Position numbers and translations under genes: made by a program
Source: an uncultured Atopobiaceae bacterium
GTDB taxonomy: Bacteria; Actinomycetota; Coriobacteriia; Coriobacteriales; Atopobiaceae
Direction: 5' to 3'
Assembly: GCA_910579165.1 (NCBI GenBank)
Contig: CAJTTF010000001.1
Span: 62,001 to 126,000 of the forward strand
DNA: 64,000 bases
The notes under the pieces: model-generated
The model's database searches: none
The model's input: the letters and a program-made list of their open reading frames with translations, nothing else
Told to the model about the DNA's origin: nothing
Part shown: positions 24,526-32,536 of the stretch, piece by piece
How positions within the stretch are numbered: the first letter of the stretch is position 1
Layout: each line of letters opens with the position of its first letter

Positions 24526-26731
24526 ATTGTTCATCGGCAACCTTAAGAAAAACTTCCGCGACTACGGAATCTTTTTCTTTACCGTTGCTCTGTCCGCTGC
24601 TGTCTTTTATGCCTTCAACACCATAGGACTGCAGGCGTCGTTTCTATCCGAGAGCCTCTCAGATGTTTTTCAGCTGATGGCAACTCTTTTGAAAGGTCTC
24701 ACTGTTGGGCTCGCCGTCATTTTGGGATTCCTTATGGTGTACGCAAATAACTATCTCCTGAAACGCCGCAAGAAAGAGTTTGGCTTGTATGAGCTACTGG
24801 GAATGAGAAAGACTACGGTGTCACTCATCATGATGGGCGAAACGGCTATCTGCTTTGTGATGGCCCTTGCACTGGGAATTGCGGTGGGCGTTGTTCTTTC
24901 TCAATTCCTAATCTTTGTCTCAGCGGCACTTTTTCAAAATGCTGTCACTAATTTCCATTTCATTCTCTCCTGGGAAGCTTTGCAGCTGGTTGTGCTTTGC
25001 TTTGGGATCACCTTTCTGATAACGCTGCTTTTGAATCTTCTTAGTTTGCGCCATTTAAATCTTGAAAAACTATTTAAGGGTGCACGCATGAACGAAGAGC
25101 AGCGGCTTAGGAAGGGCTGGATTGCGCTTTGTGTGGGGGTTGCAGGCATTGCCTTGCTCCTCTTTGCATGTGTAAGGTTGAGCATACAAGGATTTCCTCT
25201 GGACGCTGTTAACAAGGGCGGTTCAGAGAGCCTGATTGATTTTCTCGTCACCACGCTTCTTATGATCATTGGAGTTTATGCGCTCTTCTTTGCAGGCCCG
25301 TCGCTCTTTGTTCTTATTGCAACGCGTGCACAACGCTTTTACTACAAAGGTCTGCGGATGTTCACCATCAGACAGGTTGCTAGCCGGATTACCTCAAATT
25401 CCTTTTCCATGGGGACGGTATGTTTGGTGCTTTTCCTTGCTATCACATCAGTCTCGACTGGTCTTGGCATAGCCATTGGAACAAGCGCTGATCTTGATAG
25501 GACGGTGCCCTACACCGCCACTATTTCAGGAACGTTTATTGCAGACGACGGAGCTCCTCTGATCCAGAGTCCTGCAAAAGGAGGAACCATTCCTGACGCT
25601 GCAGATCTATTAAGAGCGCGCGGACTTGATGTTTGCCGCTTCAACACAAAGGCAAACCAGGCCAATCTCTTTTTTGACCCTGGCGTTCAAGAGGTCTACT
25701 ATAAAGCGCTCCAAAGTGAAAACCCAGAGAGCTATGCATCTCAGATTGCGCCGAATGCTCCAGTTTTAGCAACCTTTCTTCAGTATGGAAGCGAAGAAGA
25801 AAGAGATCAGGTCATGGGATCTTCCGCGAGCTTTGGTATTACCCCACTTCGTATTGAGCCGCTAAGTTGCTATAACAAAACGTGTCAACTTCTGGGAGCC
25901 CCAACGCTCAGTCTTCCTACTGGACGTTACGCGGTAAGCGCAAATACTGGAGGAAGAGCCCTTGCCTTGGTTTTGGAGAGGGCGCTCTCAGAAGGGTGTT
26001 CTATCAATGTGGCTGGAACGAATCTTGCTCCGGCAAAGATTACAGCCATTTCCGATAAAACTGCAGCACTGGTGGATATGGGGTATGGTGGCAATACAAC
26101 AACCCTTATTGTCCCTGATGACGTTGCGGCACAGTGCATCCCTCATTCCTTTTCTCTTCAGATGGTGGCGTCGCAGGATCAAGCGAAGGCGTTTCAGGAC
26201 TATTGCCAAGCTTCAGAAGATGCTTACAACCAAGCGCATCCTACCGATGAAAACATTGGCGCTTTTAGGCTGTTTGGAAGCGTGCCCCTCCAGATATCGC
26301 TCATCTCACTACAAGACACCATCATTCAACAGGCCCAATCCGTAACAGGTCTTGTTGGATACTTAGCTGCCTACATTGGTTTTATCCTCGTCATGAGTGT
26401 AGCCACTATAGTTGCTATACAGATGCTCACCAACGTGTCAGATTCTGCTGGCCGGTATCGCCTTCTTTGGGATTTGGGAACTCCCTACCCCTTGCTTAAA
26501 GGAACGTTGGTGGCACAAATCCTTTTCTATTTTTTACTCCCGCTCGTCGTTGGATTTGGCATTGCAGCTGTGGCAATGGTGCAAGTGGAAAAAGTTGCAA
26601 ATCTGCTCATGCCTTTTAGCATTGTTGAATCATCCTTGGCTGCAGCGCTCGTTTTCCTTTCTGTTTATAGTATCTACTTGTTCATTTGCTATACCATCAG
26701 CAAAGGGCTCCTCTTGCGTGCAACATCATGA
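24515..26731 (+). CDS. FtsX-like ABC permease (BceB-like)
   Basis: A 738-residue permease starting at ATG 24515 (GGAGGTCAAA directly upstream; the TTG at 24503 is rejected). Membrane helices cluster as about seven in the first ~310 residues and three at the C-terminus, with a ~250-residue extracytoplasmic domain between them. This is the layout of BceB, which binds cell-wall precursors and frees them from peptide antibiotics such as bacitracin. The substrate here cannot be read from sequence. Last gene of the four-gene module. Confidence 0.93.
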   Translation: MYAKLFIGNLKKNFRDYGIFFFTVALSAAVFYAFNTIGLQASFLSESLSDVFQLMATLLKGLTVGLAVILGFLMVYANNYLLKRRKKEFGLYELLGMRKTTVSLIMMGETAICFVMALALGIAVGVVLSQFLIFVSAALFQNAVTNFHFILSWEALQLVVLCFGITFLITLLLNLLSLRHLNLEKLFKGARMNEEQRLRKGWIALCVGVAGIALLLFACVRLSIQGFPLDAVNKGGSESLIDFLVTTLLMIIGVYALFFAGPSLFVLIATRAQRFYYKGLRMFTIRQVASRITSNSFSMGTVCLVLFLAITSVSTGLGIAIGTSADLDRTVPYTATISGTFIADDGAPLIQSPAKGGTIPDAADLLRARGLDVCRFNTKANQANLFFDPGVQEVYYKALQSENPESYASQIAPNAPVLATFLQYGSEEERDQVMGSSASFGITPLRIEPLSCYNKTCQLLGAPTLSLPTGRYAVSANTGGRALALVLERALSEGCSINVAGTNLAPAKITAISDKTAALVDMGYGGNTTTLIVPDDVAAQCIPHSFSLQMVASQDQAKAFQDYCQASEDAYNQAHPTDENIGAFRLFGSVPLQISLISLQDTIIQQAQSVTGLVGYLAAYIGFILVMSVATIVAIQMLTNVSDSAGRYRLLWDLGTPYPLLKGTLVAQILFYFLLPLVVGFGIAAVAMVQVEKVANLLMPFSIVESSLAAALVFLSVYSIYLFICYTISKGLLLRATS

Positions 26732-26965
26732 TTCCTGTCGCCTAAGGGCAGCCTTTTAATCTTTCATAACAACGCAATGCCTTCTGTGCTACCCTAGCAA
26801 TTGCACCACGCCACCAGCGATTGCAAGGGGAGCACTTTTGTTTTCGCCATGGCACTTCTGTAGGTGCGCGAGCAAAAACAGCACCATCTTGCAACGCATG
26901 GAACAGTCTTTACGCTTGCAAGTGTTGCACGTCAGATATGACGAGCATAAAAGATAGAGAGCATA

Positions 26966-27745
26966 ATGGCAGAACGTTTCATTCCAAAAGCTACCGAGCA
27001 TGTAGCCCCTGATGAGATGGGCGAGACGGGGCAGGGCGCGCCTCGTCCAGTCAAGATTGATCCCAATACAATTGAGCCTCTTGAAACACTCACGTCAGGC
27101 GAAGGAGCTGTTATCCAAGACCGTGCGCATAAAGCAGAAACCTCTCAAATGGTGCGTAAACAGCTTCAGGATCATTCTAAAAAATCGCGGATAAAGGCTG
27201 GCGTGCGTCCTCGCGTGAAGAAACATATGGCTCCACGCAAGAAAATGACGCGCCCGGTGTTTATAGGGCTTTGTAGCTGCGCGGCCATTGTCGTGGCGCT
27301 TCTTATTGGGATTGTTGTGGCGGCTCTCAACGCCCCTTCAACCTCCCTTGAACCTTCTCAGCGCGTGGAACAAACGCAGGCAAAAAGTGAAGAGGGCATT
27401 GAATACGACGGTTATACCTATAGGATTGCTCAGCAGGAGGACGGCACGTGGGCCTTTGTACGCTCTACCAATGATGGATCCTCTGCCATTACAATCTTCT
27501 CGCTTGAGGGAACTCCCGTAACCGTTGTCCTTTATAACGGCGCGTTTGTTATCCCTGAGAACCTCAACAATTCATGGAAAGTTATGGTGTGGGTCAATGC
27601 AGACGCCTCCATCCCTGATGTGCTGACCCGTGGAGACAACGAGCCCGTGCAAGGGGATGGCTCTATTGCTTCAGCATCTCTGGATGGTTCAAACTTGGTA
27701 TTAAATTTTGACAATGATGTTACTGATACTATTTCGCTTGCGTAA
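26966..27745 (+). CDS. Single-span membrane protein of unknown function
   Basis: A 259-residue protein. The first ~90 residues are polar and end in a strongly basic stretch (RPRVKKHMAPRKKMTRP). A membrane helix follows (~93-115), then a ~135-residue extracytoplasmic domain with short beta-like segments (YDGYTYRIAQQEDGTWAFV, TPVTVVLYNGAFVIPE), so it is a type II anchored protein. AGAGAG precedes the ATG. The 234 bases upstream hold no gene I can support. No family recognised. It ends 85 bases before tRNA-Asp. Confidence 0.7.
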   Translation: MAERFIPKATEHVAPDEMGETGQGAPRPVKIDPNTIEPLETLTSGEGAVIQDRAHKAETSQMVRKQLQDHSKKSRIKAGVRPRVKKHMAPRKKMTRPVFIGLCSCAAIVVALLIGIVVAALNAPSTSLEPSQRVEQTQAKSEEGIEYDGYTYRIAQQEDGTWAFVRSTNDGSSAITIFSLEGTPVTVVLYNGAFVIPENLNNSWKVMVWVNADASIPDVLTRGDNEPVQGDGSIASASLDGSNLVLNFDNDVTDTISLA

Positions 27746-27782
27746 AGTTTGATATTCACAACTGAACACTAGTTTATATATG

Positions 27783-27788
27783 TATAAT
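27783..27788 (+). promoter_or_regulatory. -10 box of tRNA-Asp
   Basis: A consensus TATAAT 43 bases before the tRNA in a very A+T-rich stretch. The -35 is unclear (CTGAAC lies 15 bases upstream). It precedes the tRNA and lies outside the mini-island, so the tRNA keeps its native promoter. Confidence 0.55.
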
Positions 27789-27830
27789 AGCAACCGCGCT
27801 GCATGAGCATTCATGCGGCATACACCAAGT

Positions 27831-27907
27831 GGGGTGTTAGCTCAGATGGTTAGAGCGCTGGCCTGTCACGCCAGAGGTCGAGGGTTCGATCCCCTTACAT
27901 CCCGCCA
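27831..27907 (+). tRNA. tRNA-Asp (anticodon GTC)
   Basis: A 77-base cloverleaf with encoded CCA. Acceptor GGGGTGT/ACATCCC, D-arm GCTC..GAGC, anticodon stem CTGGC/GCCAG, loop CTGTCAC giving GTC. From the anticodon loop (27863) to the CCA (27907) the sequence is repeated exactly at 30653-30697, so the gene is the left boundary of an integrated element and remains intact. Confidence 0.97.
27863..27907 (+). repeat. attL-like 45-bp repeat (within tRNA-Asp)
   Basis: Begins at the first base of the anticodon loop and ends with CCA. Identity to 30653-30697 is complete, and flanking bases differ on both sides. Confidence 0.9.
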
Positions 27908-27918
27908 TTAAAACACGA

Positions 27919-27950
27919 GGTCAGGAGTCGTTTTTGGCTCCTGATTTTTT
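27919..27950 (+). terminator. Rho-independent terminator after tRNA-Asp (island side)
   Basis: Stem TCAGGAG/CTCCTGA with a 10-base loop followed by six T residues, 12 bases after the tRNA. It lies inside the island, so the island supplies its own terminator for the restored tRNA; the presumed ancestral one remains at 30708 beyond the right repeat. Confidence 0.8.
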
Positions 27951-27970
27951 ATCATCCGGTTCCAAAAAAC

Positions 27971-28056
27971 ACAAAATAGGGCTGTTTTTAGGTCTGTTTG
28001 GGGCTGACTCCACGGGGCTTAAACGTCCTAAACGGTCTAAAACGTCTTATTCGTTT
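27971..28056 (+). repeat. Left inner direct repeat of the island
   Basis: Contains AAAATAGGGCTGTTTTTAGG, then TCTG, a GGGCTGACTCCACGGGGCTT block and tandem AAACGTCCT-like units. The same blocks in the same order and orientation recur at 30325-30441 with an extra ~35 bases, so the nuclease gene is bracketed by a second, older-looking repeat pair. The remaining bases up to 28201 hold no gene I can support. Confidence 0.7.
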
Positions 28057-28201
28057 TGATTTTCAAGCCAAATCCGTTAGATCTCCGACGGGTCGTGCCG
28101 GAGCTCGTCTACTGTGGCTGTTTGACAGTAAAGCCAAAAGTATCGCTCTTGCCTTTGAAGCATTGCATTTTATTGTTTATTAGAGAAGATTACCCACGGT
28201 C

Positions 28202-28236
28202 TTTAACTTAGGCATTTATCCCATTATTATGGGTTA
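28202..28236 (+). promoter_or_regulatory. Promoter of the nuclease gene with an operator-like palindrome on the -10
   Basis: TTTAAC (28202-28207), a 17-base spacer and TATTAT (28225-28230) form a plausible promoter. The -10 box sits at the centre of an inverted repeat, TATCCCAT / ATGGGTTA (28217-28236, one mismatch in the arms), where a bound repressor would block polymerase. Confidence 0.45.
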
Positions 28237-28261
28237 AATAGTTAGATTTAGGATATTATGC

Positions 28262-30264
28262 ATGGCTCTAAAAAGAACTCAAGAGCAATTTGTCTCAGAG
28301 ATGAGCAGGGTTAATCCAGATATCAAAATCCTGGGGCTATATGCTGGAGTTGGCAAACGCGTCAAGGTGCAATGCCGTAAGTGCAATCGTGTATGGAGTG
28401 CCAATGCAGGCAATTTGCTTCATGGTGCAGGCTGTATTGATTGTTCTGGATATCGAAACGACAGAAAGTCACATGAGGAATTTAAGTCTGAGGTAGAACA
28501 AGTCGCTCCTAACATAACGATTCTAGGTACTTATAAGGATACGAAGCATAAGGTTCTCTGCAGGTGCGACTCCTGTGGTAACGAGTGGAACGCAAATCCC
28601 AGTACATTAAGAAAAGGACACGGCTGCCCTCTTTGTGCAAGAAAGAACTTGCCCGGAAGATCTCCCATAAGCCATAACGAATTTTTGAGTCGGATTCATG
28701 CCAAGAATCCTAGTATTGTTTTGAAGTCCTCATATGTTACTGCACATGATGAAGTTTCATGTAGTTGTGAGGTATGTGGCTATGAATGGACTGCTATTGC
28801 GTCTGCACTTGAAAAAAACTGTTTTTGTCCTAAATGCCGCAAAAAGGAGTTGAAAGAAAAGAGAGCAGCTAGGTTTTTTGATATTGCTGCTGAAAGATTT
28901 CCAACTATCGAGGTTCGGGGAGAATACGTTGATTCAAATACTCCCATAAGCTGTCGCTGCCGTATATGCAATCATCACTGGGATAAGCCTCCTGTAACCT
29001 TGCTTAGATCTTCTGGTTGCCCTGTTTGCCGCAAGCAAGAGATCGTCCAAGCGTTAAGTAAATCTCATGAAGCTTTTGTAAAAGAGCTAAAGAATGTTAA
29101 CCGAAAGTTGAGGTGTTGGGTAGATACGTTAATAGCCATACGAAACTTGAGTTTCGTTGTCGGGTTTGTGGCAATGATTGGTTTGCTGTTCCTCAGTCGC
29201 TGCTTAATGGGCGTGGCTGCCCTAAATGCGCAATATCTGGAACCTCGTATATGGAGCAGTTTCTTTTTTATGCACTTGAACATAAGCTCGGCAAGGGAAA
29301 GGTTGTATCACGCGACAAAAAGGCAATCGGGAAGGAGCTTGATATCCTCCTTCCCGATTATCAGCTTGCCATAGAACCAGGTGGCTGGTTTTGGCACAAG
29401 GACAAGCTTGCCGAAGATGACAAGAAAAGAGAGTTATGTCTTTCGAAAGGGATTCGGCTCATCATCATCTATGACACAGTGCCTGTCGATATAGCGGAAA
29501 AATCCCAAGCAGAAGATCGTCTCCTGTACACGGATGCATTGGCTGAAGAAGCTGGACATAGGACGCTGAAGGAGCTGGTTGAGAAGATTCTGTTCCTTTG
29601 CGATCCTGATTTAAAGATAGATTTTCAGGAAGAGCATTGGAATCAGATTGATGCCAAGGCATTGAAATATTCAAAGCGCATGTCCCATGATGAGTTTGTC
29701 GAGGAAATGGCCGACATTAATCCAGCAATAGAGATAACAGGGCAATATACTGATCGCTTAAAGAAGATCAAGGCAAGATGTAAAAAGTGTTTACACGAAT
29801 GGAGTGCGACTCCTCAAAATCTTTTGCAAGGACACAACTGCCCAAGATGCGCAAATAGAACTCGAGCGAAAAAGCAGACAAAGACCCATGAACACTTTGT
29901 AGAAGAGCTTCAACGAAAGAATCTCAAGATTAAGGTACTGGAGCGCTACACTCACGGAAATGTTTCGATTAACTTTCAGTGTGCGGAATGTGGGAATATA
30001 TGGCGAGCACGCCCGAATAAGGTTTTACTTTCAAAAGGTTGCCCCGAATGCGTTAAGCGTAATAGAGGTATCAAACGGAGAGTAAATCCTGAGGAGTTCA
30101 GAAAGAGAGTTGAGTTTATCAATCCAAACATTGAACTCCTTGAAGATTATCAAACATCAAGAACGAAAATCAGGACTCGTTGCAAACTGTGTGGGCATAT
30201 ATGGGATGCTAATCCTGGAGGATTACAAAAAGGAGTAGGTTGTCCAAACTGGCGTCATCATTAA
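28262..30264 (+). pseudogene. Multi-zinc-ribbon PD-(D/E)XK (Vsr-like) nuclease, frameshifted
   Basis: Two overlapping frames (28262-29374 and 29113-30264) join into one ~667-residue protein if one base, probably a C, is restored at about 29101. The composite has eight ~65-residue modules of the form (H/S)xEFxxxVxxxNPxIxxLGxY, CxxC, GxxW, GCPxC. Modules 1-5 precede and modules 6-8 follow a nuclease-like domain (roughly 29248-29600) with TSYMEQF, GKELDILLPDY and AIEPGGWFWHKDK, then GIRLIIIYD. These are the E, D and E-x-G positions of the PD-(D/E)XK/Vsr/DUF559 group. The modules resemble the probable zinc-ribbon repeats of DUF4379 (from memory). The frameshift is in module 5, and module 8 ends CPNW, lacking its last Cys. 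It is the only gene of a tRNA-bounded island. Role inferred: DNA-targeting nuclease, perhaps defensive or homing; not proven. Confidence 0.8.
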
Positions 30265-30324
30265 CGACATTTGAAGTGAAGGTTTTTATGCCTGCCATAC
30301 GCATTTGCGTCTATCCAGCATCTA

Positions 30325-30441
30325 GAAAATAGGGCTGTTTTTAGGTCTGCTGTTTAAGGCATTATCAAAAATGGGGCTGAAAATAGGGCTGGCTTCACGA
30401 GGCTTAAACCGCTTAAACGTCCTAAACGTCCTATTCGTTAC
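30325..30441 (+). repeat. Right inner direct repeat of the island
   Basis: Second copy of the block at 27971-28056, with GGGCTG repeated internally and tandem CTTAAAC/CGTCCTAAA units. The rest of the gene-free stretch 30265-30652 is A+T-rich, without an open frame or RNA structure that I can recognise. Confidence 0.7.
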
Positions 30442-30652
30442 GAGCAAATCACGCGCTGCGAGCTAGTCCGAGTCCGAAGGAGCTTACTCCAGGCAAATAC
30501 TAAAATCTTAAGTTGCCTCTTGTACACTCATAAAACACCAGTTCAGAGACCATATTTGTCACTCGAATCGAAATCAACGATAATGCTTTTGGAAGTATCT
30601 GGTTACCCGTTCAAATGATGGGACTAAAACCCGATAGTGTCAGAAGTCCGTT

Positions 30653-30697
30653 CTGTCACGCCAGAGGTCGAGGGTTCGATCCCCTTACATCCCGCCA
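30653..30697 (+). repeat. attR-like 45-bp repeat (tRNA-Asp 3' part only)
   Basis: Exact copy of 27863-27907 without the 5' half of the tRNA, so it cannot form a tRNA. It marks the right end of the island and is followed at once by a terminator hairpin. Confidence 0.9.
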
Positions 30698-30707
30698 GAT
30701 AATGAGC

Positions 30708-30742
30708 AAAGACCAAGGGTATTCACATCCTTGGTCTTTTTT
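30708..30742 (+). terminator. Strong rho-independent terminator right of the island
   Basis: Perfect 11-bp stem AAAGACCAAGG/CCTTGGTCTTT with a short loop and a six-T run, 11 bases after the right 45-bp repeat. Probably the original terminator of tRNA-Asp before the island entered. The remaining bases to 30850 hold no gene. Confidence 0.85.
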
Positions 30743-30850
30743 ATTTTTGAAACAACGGTCTGAGTTGTTGAGTGGTGCCGCTCAAGTCGCTTCTGCGGAC
30801 CAGAGTTCCTTCATTTTTGCGAGAGGTACAGCGCTCGCGAGAAAAGACAC

Positions 30851-31537
30851 TTATTTATTGTTGGTTGCAAGCGTACGTCTTAGTTCCGAAAGATCGCGGC
30901 TTGTAAGAAGGGGGATAAGGCCTTTGATTTCTTCAATAGGCCTGTCCCACCATTTGAAATCCAGCAGTAGGTTCGTGAGCTCTTCATCGAAGCGCTTCTT
31001 CAAAGGCTTAGCGGGGTTCCCGGCAACAATGGTGTAAGGCCCAACATCGCTGCCTACAACACTGTTGGCACCAATGATTGCCCCATCGCCAATGTGGACA
31101 CCGGGGAGAATAGTGGCGTTTTGACCAATCCATACATCGTTGCCAATGATGGTGTCGCCTTTGAGGGGCATATCCTCTTGAGCAGGCTGTTTGGCGTCCC
31201 AATCCTTCATTGCGAAAAAGGGATAGGTAGAAGCGGCATTCATTTGGTGATTGGCACCATTCATGACAAATTCAACGCCTGCGGCAATTTGGCAAAACTT
31301 CCCAATGATGAGCTTATCGCCGTTCCATTCATAGAGATGCGTGACGTGGCTCTCAAAATCCTTGTCCGCAATGTAGGTGAAATCTCCCACAACAATGTTT
31401 GGATTGGTGATTGTGGGCTTTACATAGATCTCATCTTCATATCCCGGGATGGGATAGATCTCCTCAGGGTTTGGGAGAGACTTGGCTGATGCGCCCTGAA
31501 TGCTGGAATTGTTTGTGTTACGAGGGTTCTGCTTCAT
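30851..31537 (-). CDS. Vat-like xenobiotic acyltransferase (hexapeptide repeat)
   Basis: A 228-residue left-handed beta-helix acetyltransferase. It follows the Vat/CatB layout: KPTITNPNIVVGDFTYI near the start, YEWNGDKLIIGKFCQIAAG, the active-site region MNGANHQMN (catalytic His), then LKGDTIIGNDVWIGQNATIL and PGVHIGDGAIIGANSVV, and the C-terminal GNPAKPLKKRF. Vat enzymes use acetyl-CoA to acetylate streptogramin A, and CatB acts on chloramphenicol. The resemblance to Vat is strong by eye, but the true substrate is unknown and many chromosomal homologues are not resistance factors. It sits just outside the tRNA-Asp island and is divergent from the gene at 31593. Confidence 0.85.
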   Translation of the reverse strand: MKQNPRNTNNSSIQGASAKSLPNPEEIYPIPGYEDEIYVKPTITNPNIVVGDFTYIADKDFESHVTHLYEWNGDKLIIGKFCQIAAGVEFVMNGANHQMNAASTYPFFAMKDWDAKQPAQEDMPLKGDTIIGNDVWIGQNATILPGVHIGDGAIIGANSVVGSDVGPYTIVAGNPAKPLKKRFDEELTNLLLDFKWWDRPIEEIKGLIPLLTSRDLSELRRTLATNNK

Positions 31538-31592
31538 ATTTCTTATTATAAGATGAAATGCACGCTAGCGAGATTGAGAGAGGGCGTAGAAC

Positions 31593-32411
31593 ATGGTCGA
31601 TCAGCAAGAAAAGAGAATAACCATAGGCAAGCCCGTTCTCGTCTGCAGATGGCGTTTGTCTCAAGGCGTGCTCCCTCTGTTGGGGCGGCATATGAAAGCT
31701 CTTGCAGCGCGCTCGGTTAAGGGAAAACCTGTTACGCCTGAGCTGGTGGGATGGGCTAAACAGCATATTGAATGGACGCTTAAACCTAAGAACGAAAACG
31801 AGAAAAATGGCGTCCTCATGCTTGTGGTGGACGAGGAAGGAAAAGCGGCAATGAGCATCGGGCCTTACCACGCGCTAGCCCTTAATTCTGATGCTGATTC
31901 TACGGATGTTCCTCATTGCGCTTTCCTTATAGAGCGTGCACAGCTGGCTCAAAAGGAATCATCGCAAACAGGCGTTGCGCCAGAGGCTCTTTGGGCGGTC
32001 CATATTGATGGCACCAAAAACACTGCCAGGGATGCCGCCGATTGTAGTGGTGGCAGGAGCGATTCCGTCCATGCAAAGCCACGATTAATCATTGGCGTTC
32101 CCCACCGAAGCATTCTCTCGGGACTCAACTCACTCATATTAGATTTGGCCAAAACCAAAGGCTATGAGGTTACGTTTGATCCGGAGTTCATAGAGCATAT
32201 AGAAGAGGCGTCCAGGGCATCTTCCAAACAAGACGTGCAAGACCAAAATCAAGACCGAAAGACTCAGATGTGCACTCCGTCAGGTTCCGCCTACGACGAA
32301 ATTTTCCTCGTTTCAGATGAGCACGGCATCGTGGGCGATTCGAACGGTGTGGTAACAAGCGAATTCACTGCCTATTACGACAAGCTTCTCAAAGCAAGCG
32401 CATCTTGTTAG
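31593..32411 (+). CDS. Unrecognised protein, possible degenerate class IV aminotransferase fold
   Basis: A 272-residue soluble protein lying 125 bases before purE. The C-terminal part resembles the second half of class IV PLP enzymes: SGLNSLILDLAKTKGYEVTF followed by YDEIFLVSDEHGIVGDSNGV, where the family has AREWGIEVEE and ADEVFLTGTAAEIVPV. A Lys in GTKNTARDAAD could be in the PLP position. The N-terminal half is not recognisable and a Gln/Asp/Ser-rich insertion interrupts the C-terminal half. It could be a diverged aminodeoxychorismate lyase or something unrelated; I do not assign a function. Confidence 0.5.
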   Translation: MVDQQEKRITIGKPVLVCRWRLSQGVLPLLGRHMKALAARSVKGKPVTPELVGWAKQHIEWTLKPKNENEKNGVLMLVVDEEGKAAMSIGPYHALALNSDADSTDVPHCAFLIERAQLAQKESSQTGVAPEALWAVHIDGTKNTARDAADCSGGRSDSVHAKPRLIIGVPHRSILSGLNSLILDLAKTKGYEVTFDPEFIEHIEEASRASSKQDVQDQNQDRKTQMCTPSGSAYDEIFLVSDEHGIVGDSNGVVTSEFTAYYDKLLKASASC

Positions 32412-32536
32412 CGCGCTTCTTGGCAAGTCACGAGGCTAAAAAACTCGCTATTCTCGGGCAGCGAATATGTGCCTTGCGCTAAAGTAGTGTTTCGCGATTG
32501 TGCGACCTTTTTCGGCAGTATCTTAGAAAGGTTTTC

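Larger units (their letters stand above)
27863..30697. mobile_element. tRNA-Asp-bounded mini-island without integrase
   Basis: Two perfect 45-bp direct repeats (27863-27907 inside tRNA-Asp, 30653-30697 with the tRNA 5' half absent) enclose ~2.75 kb. This is the attL/attR layout left by a tyrosine recombinase acting at a tRNA anticodon loop. Inside are a terminator, a pair of imperfect ~85-120-bp direct repeats and one frameshifted gene for a zinc-ribbon nuclease; the DNA is visibly more A+T-rich than its neighbours. No integrase, replicase or second gene is present, so it resembles a cis-mobilisable element or a remnant that needs a helper. Confidence 0.85.

Noticed and set aside
26821..27012. 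Short open frame before the gene at 26966
   Set aside because: No ribosome-binding site or protein features; overlaps the supported gene start.
27998..28183. 61-codon open frame in the left island flank
   Set aside because: Lies across the direct-repeat block, has no ribosome-binding site and no recognisable protein feature.
29050..29115. Programmed -1 frameshift joining the two halves of the zinc-ribbon nuclease
   Set aside because: No X-XXY-YYZ slippery heptamer is in frame; a single lost C in CCC explains the break better.
30615..31037. 140-codon open frame crossing the right tRNA repeat
   Set aside because: Translates the tRNA fragment and the terminator, then runs antisense to the acetyltransferase.
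32412..32536. Purine riboswitch upstream of purE
   Set aside because: The conserved three-way junction bases could not be found in this leader.
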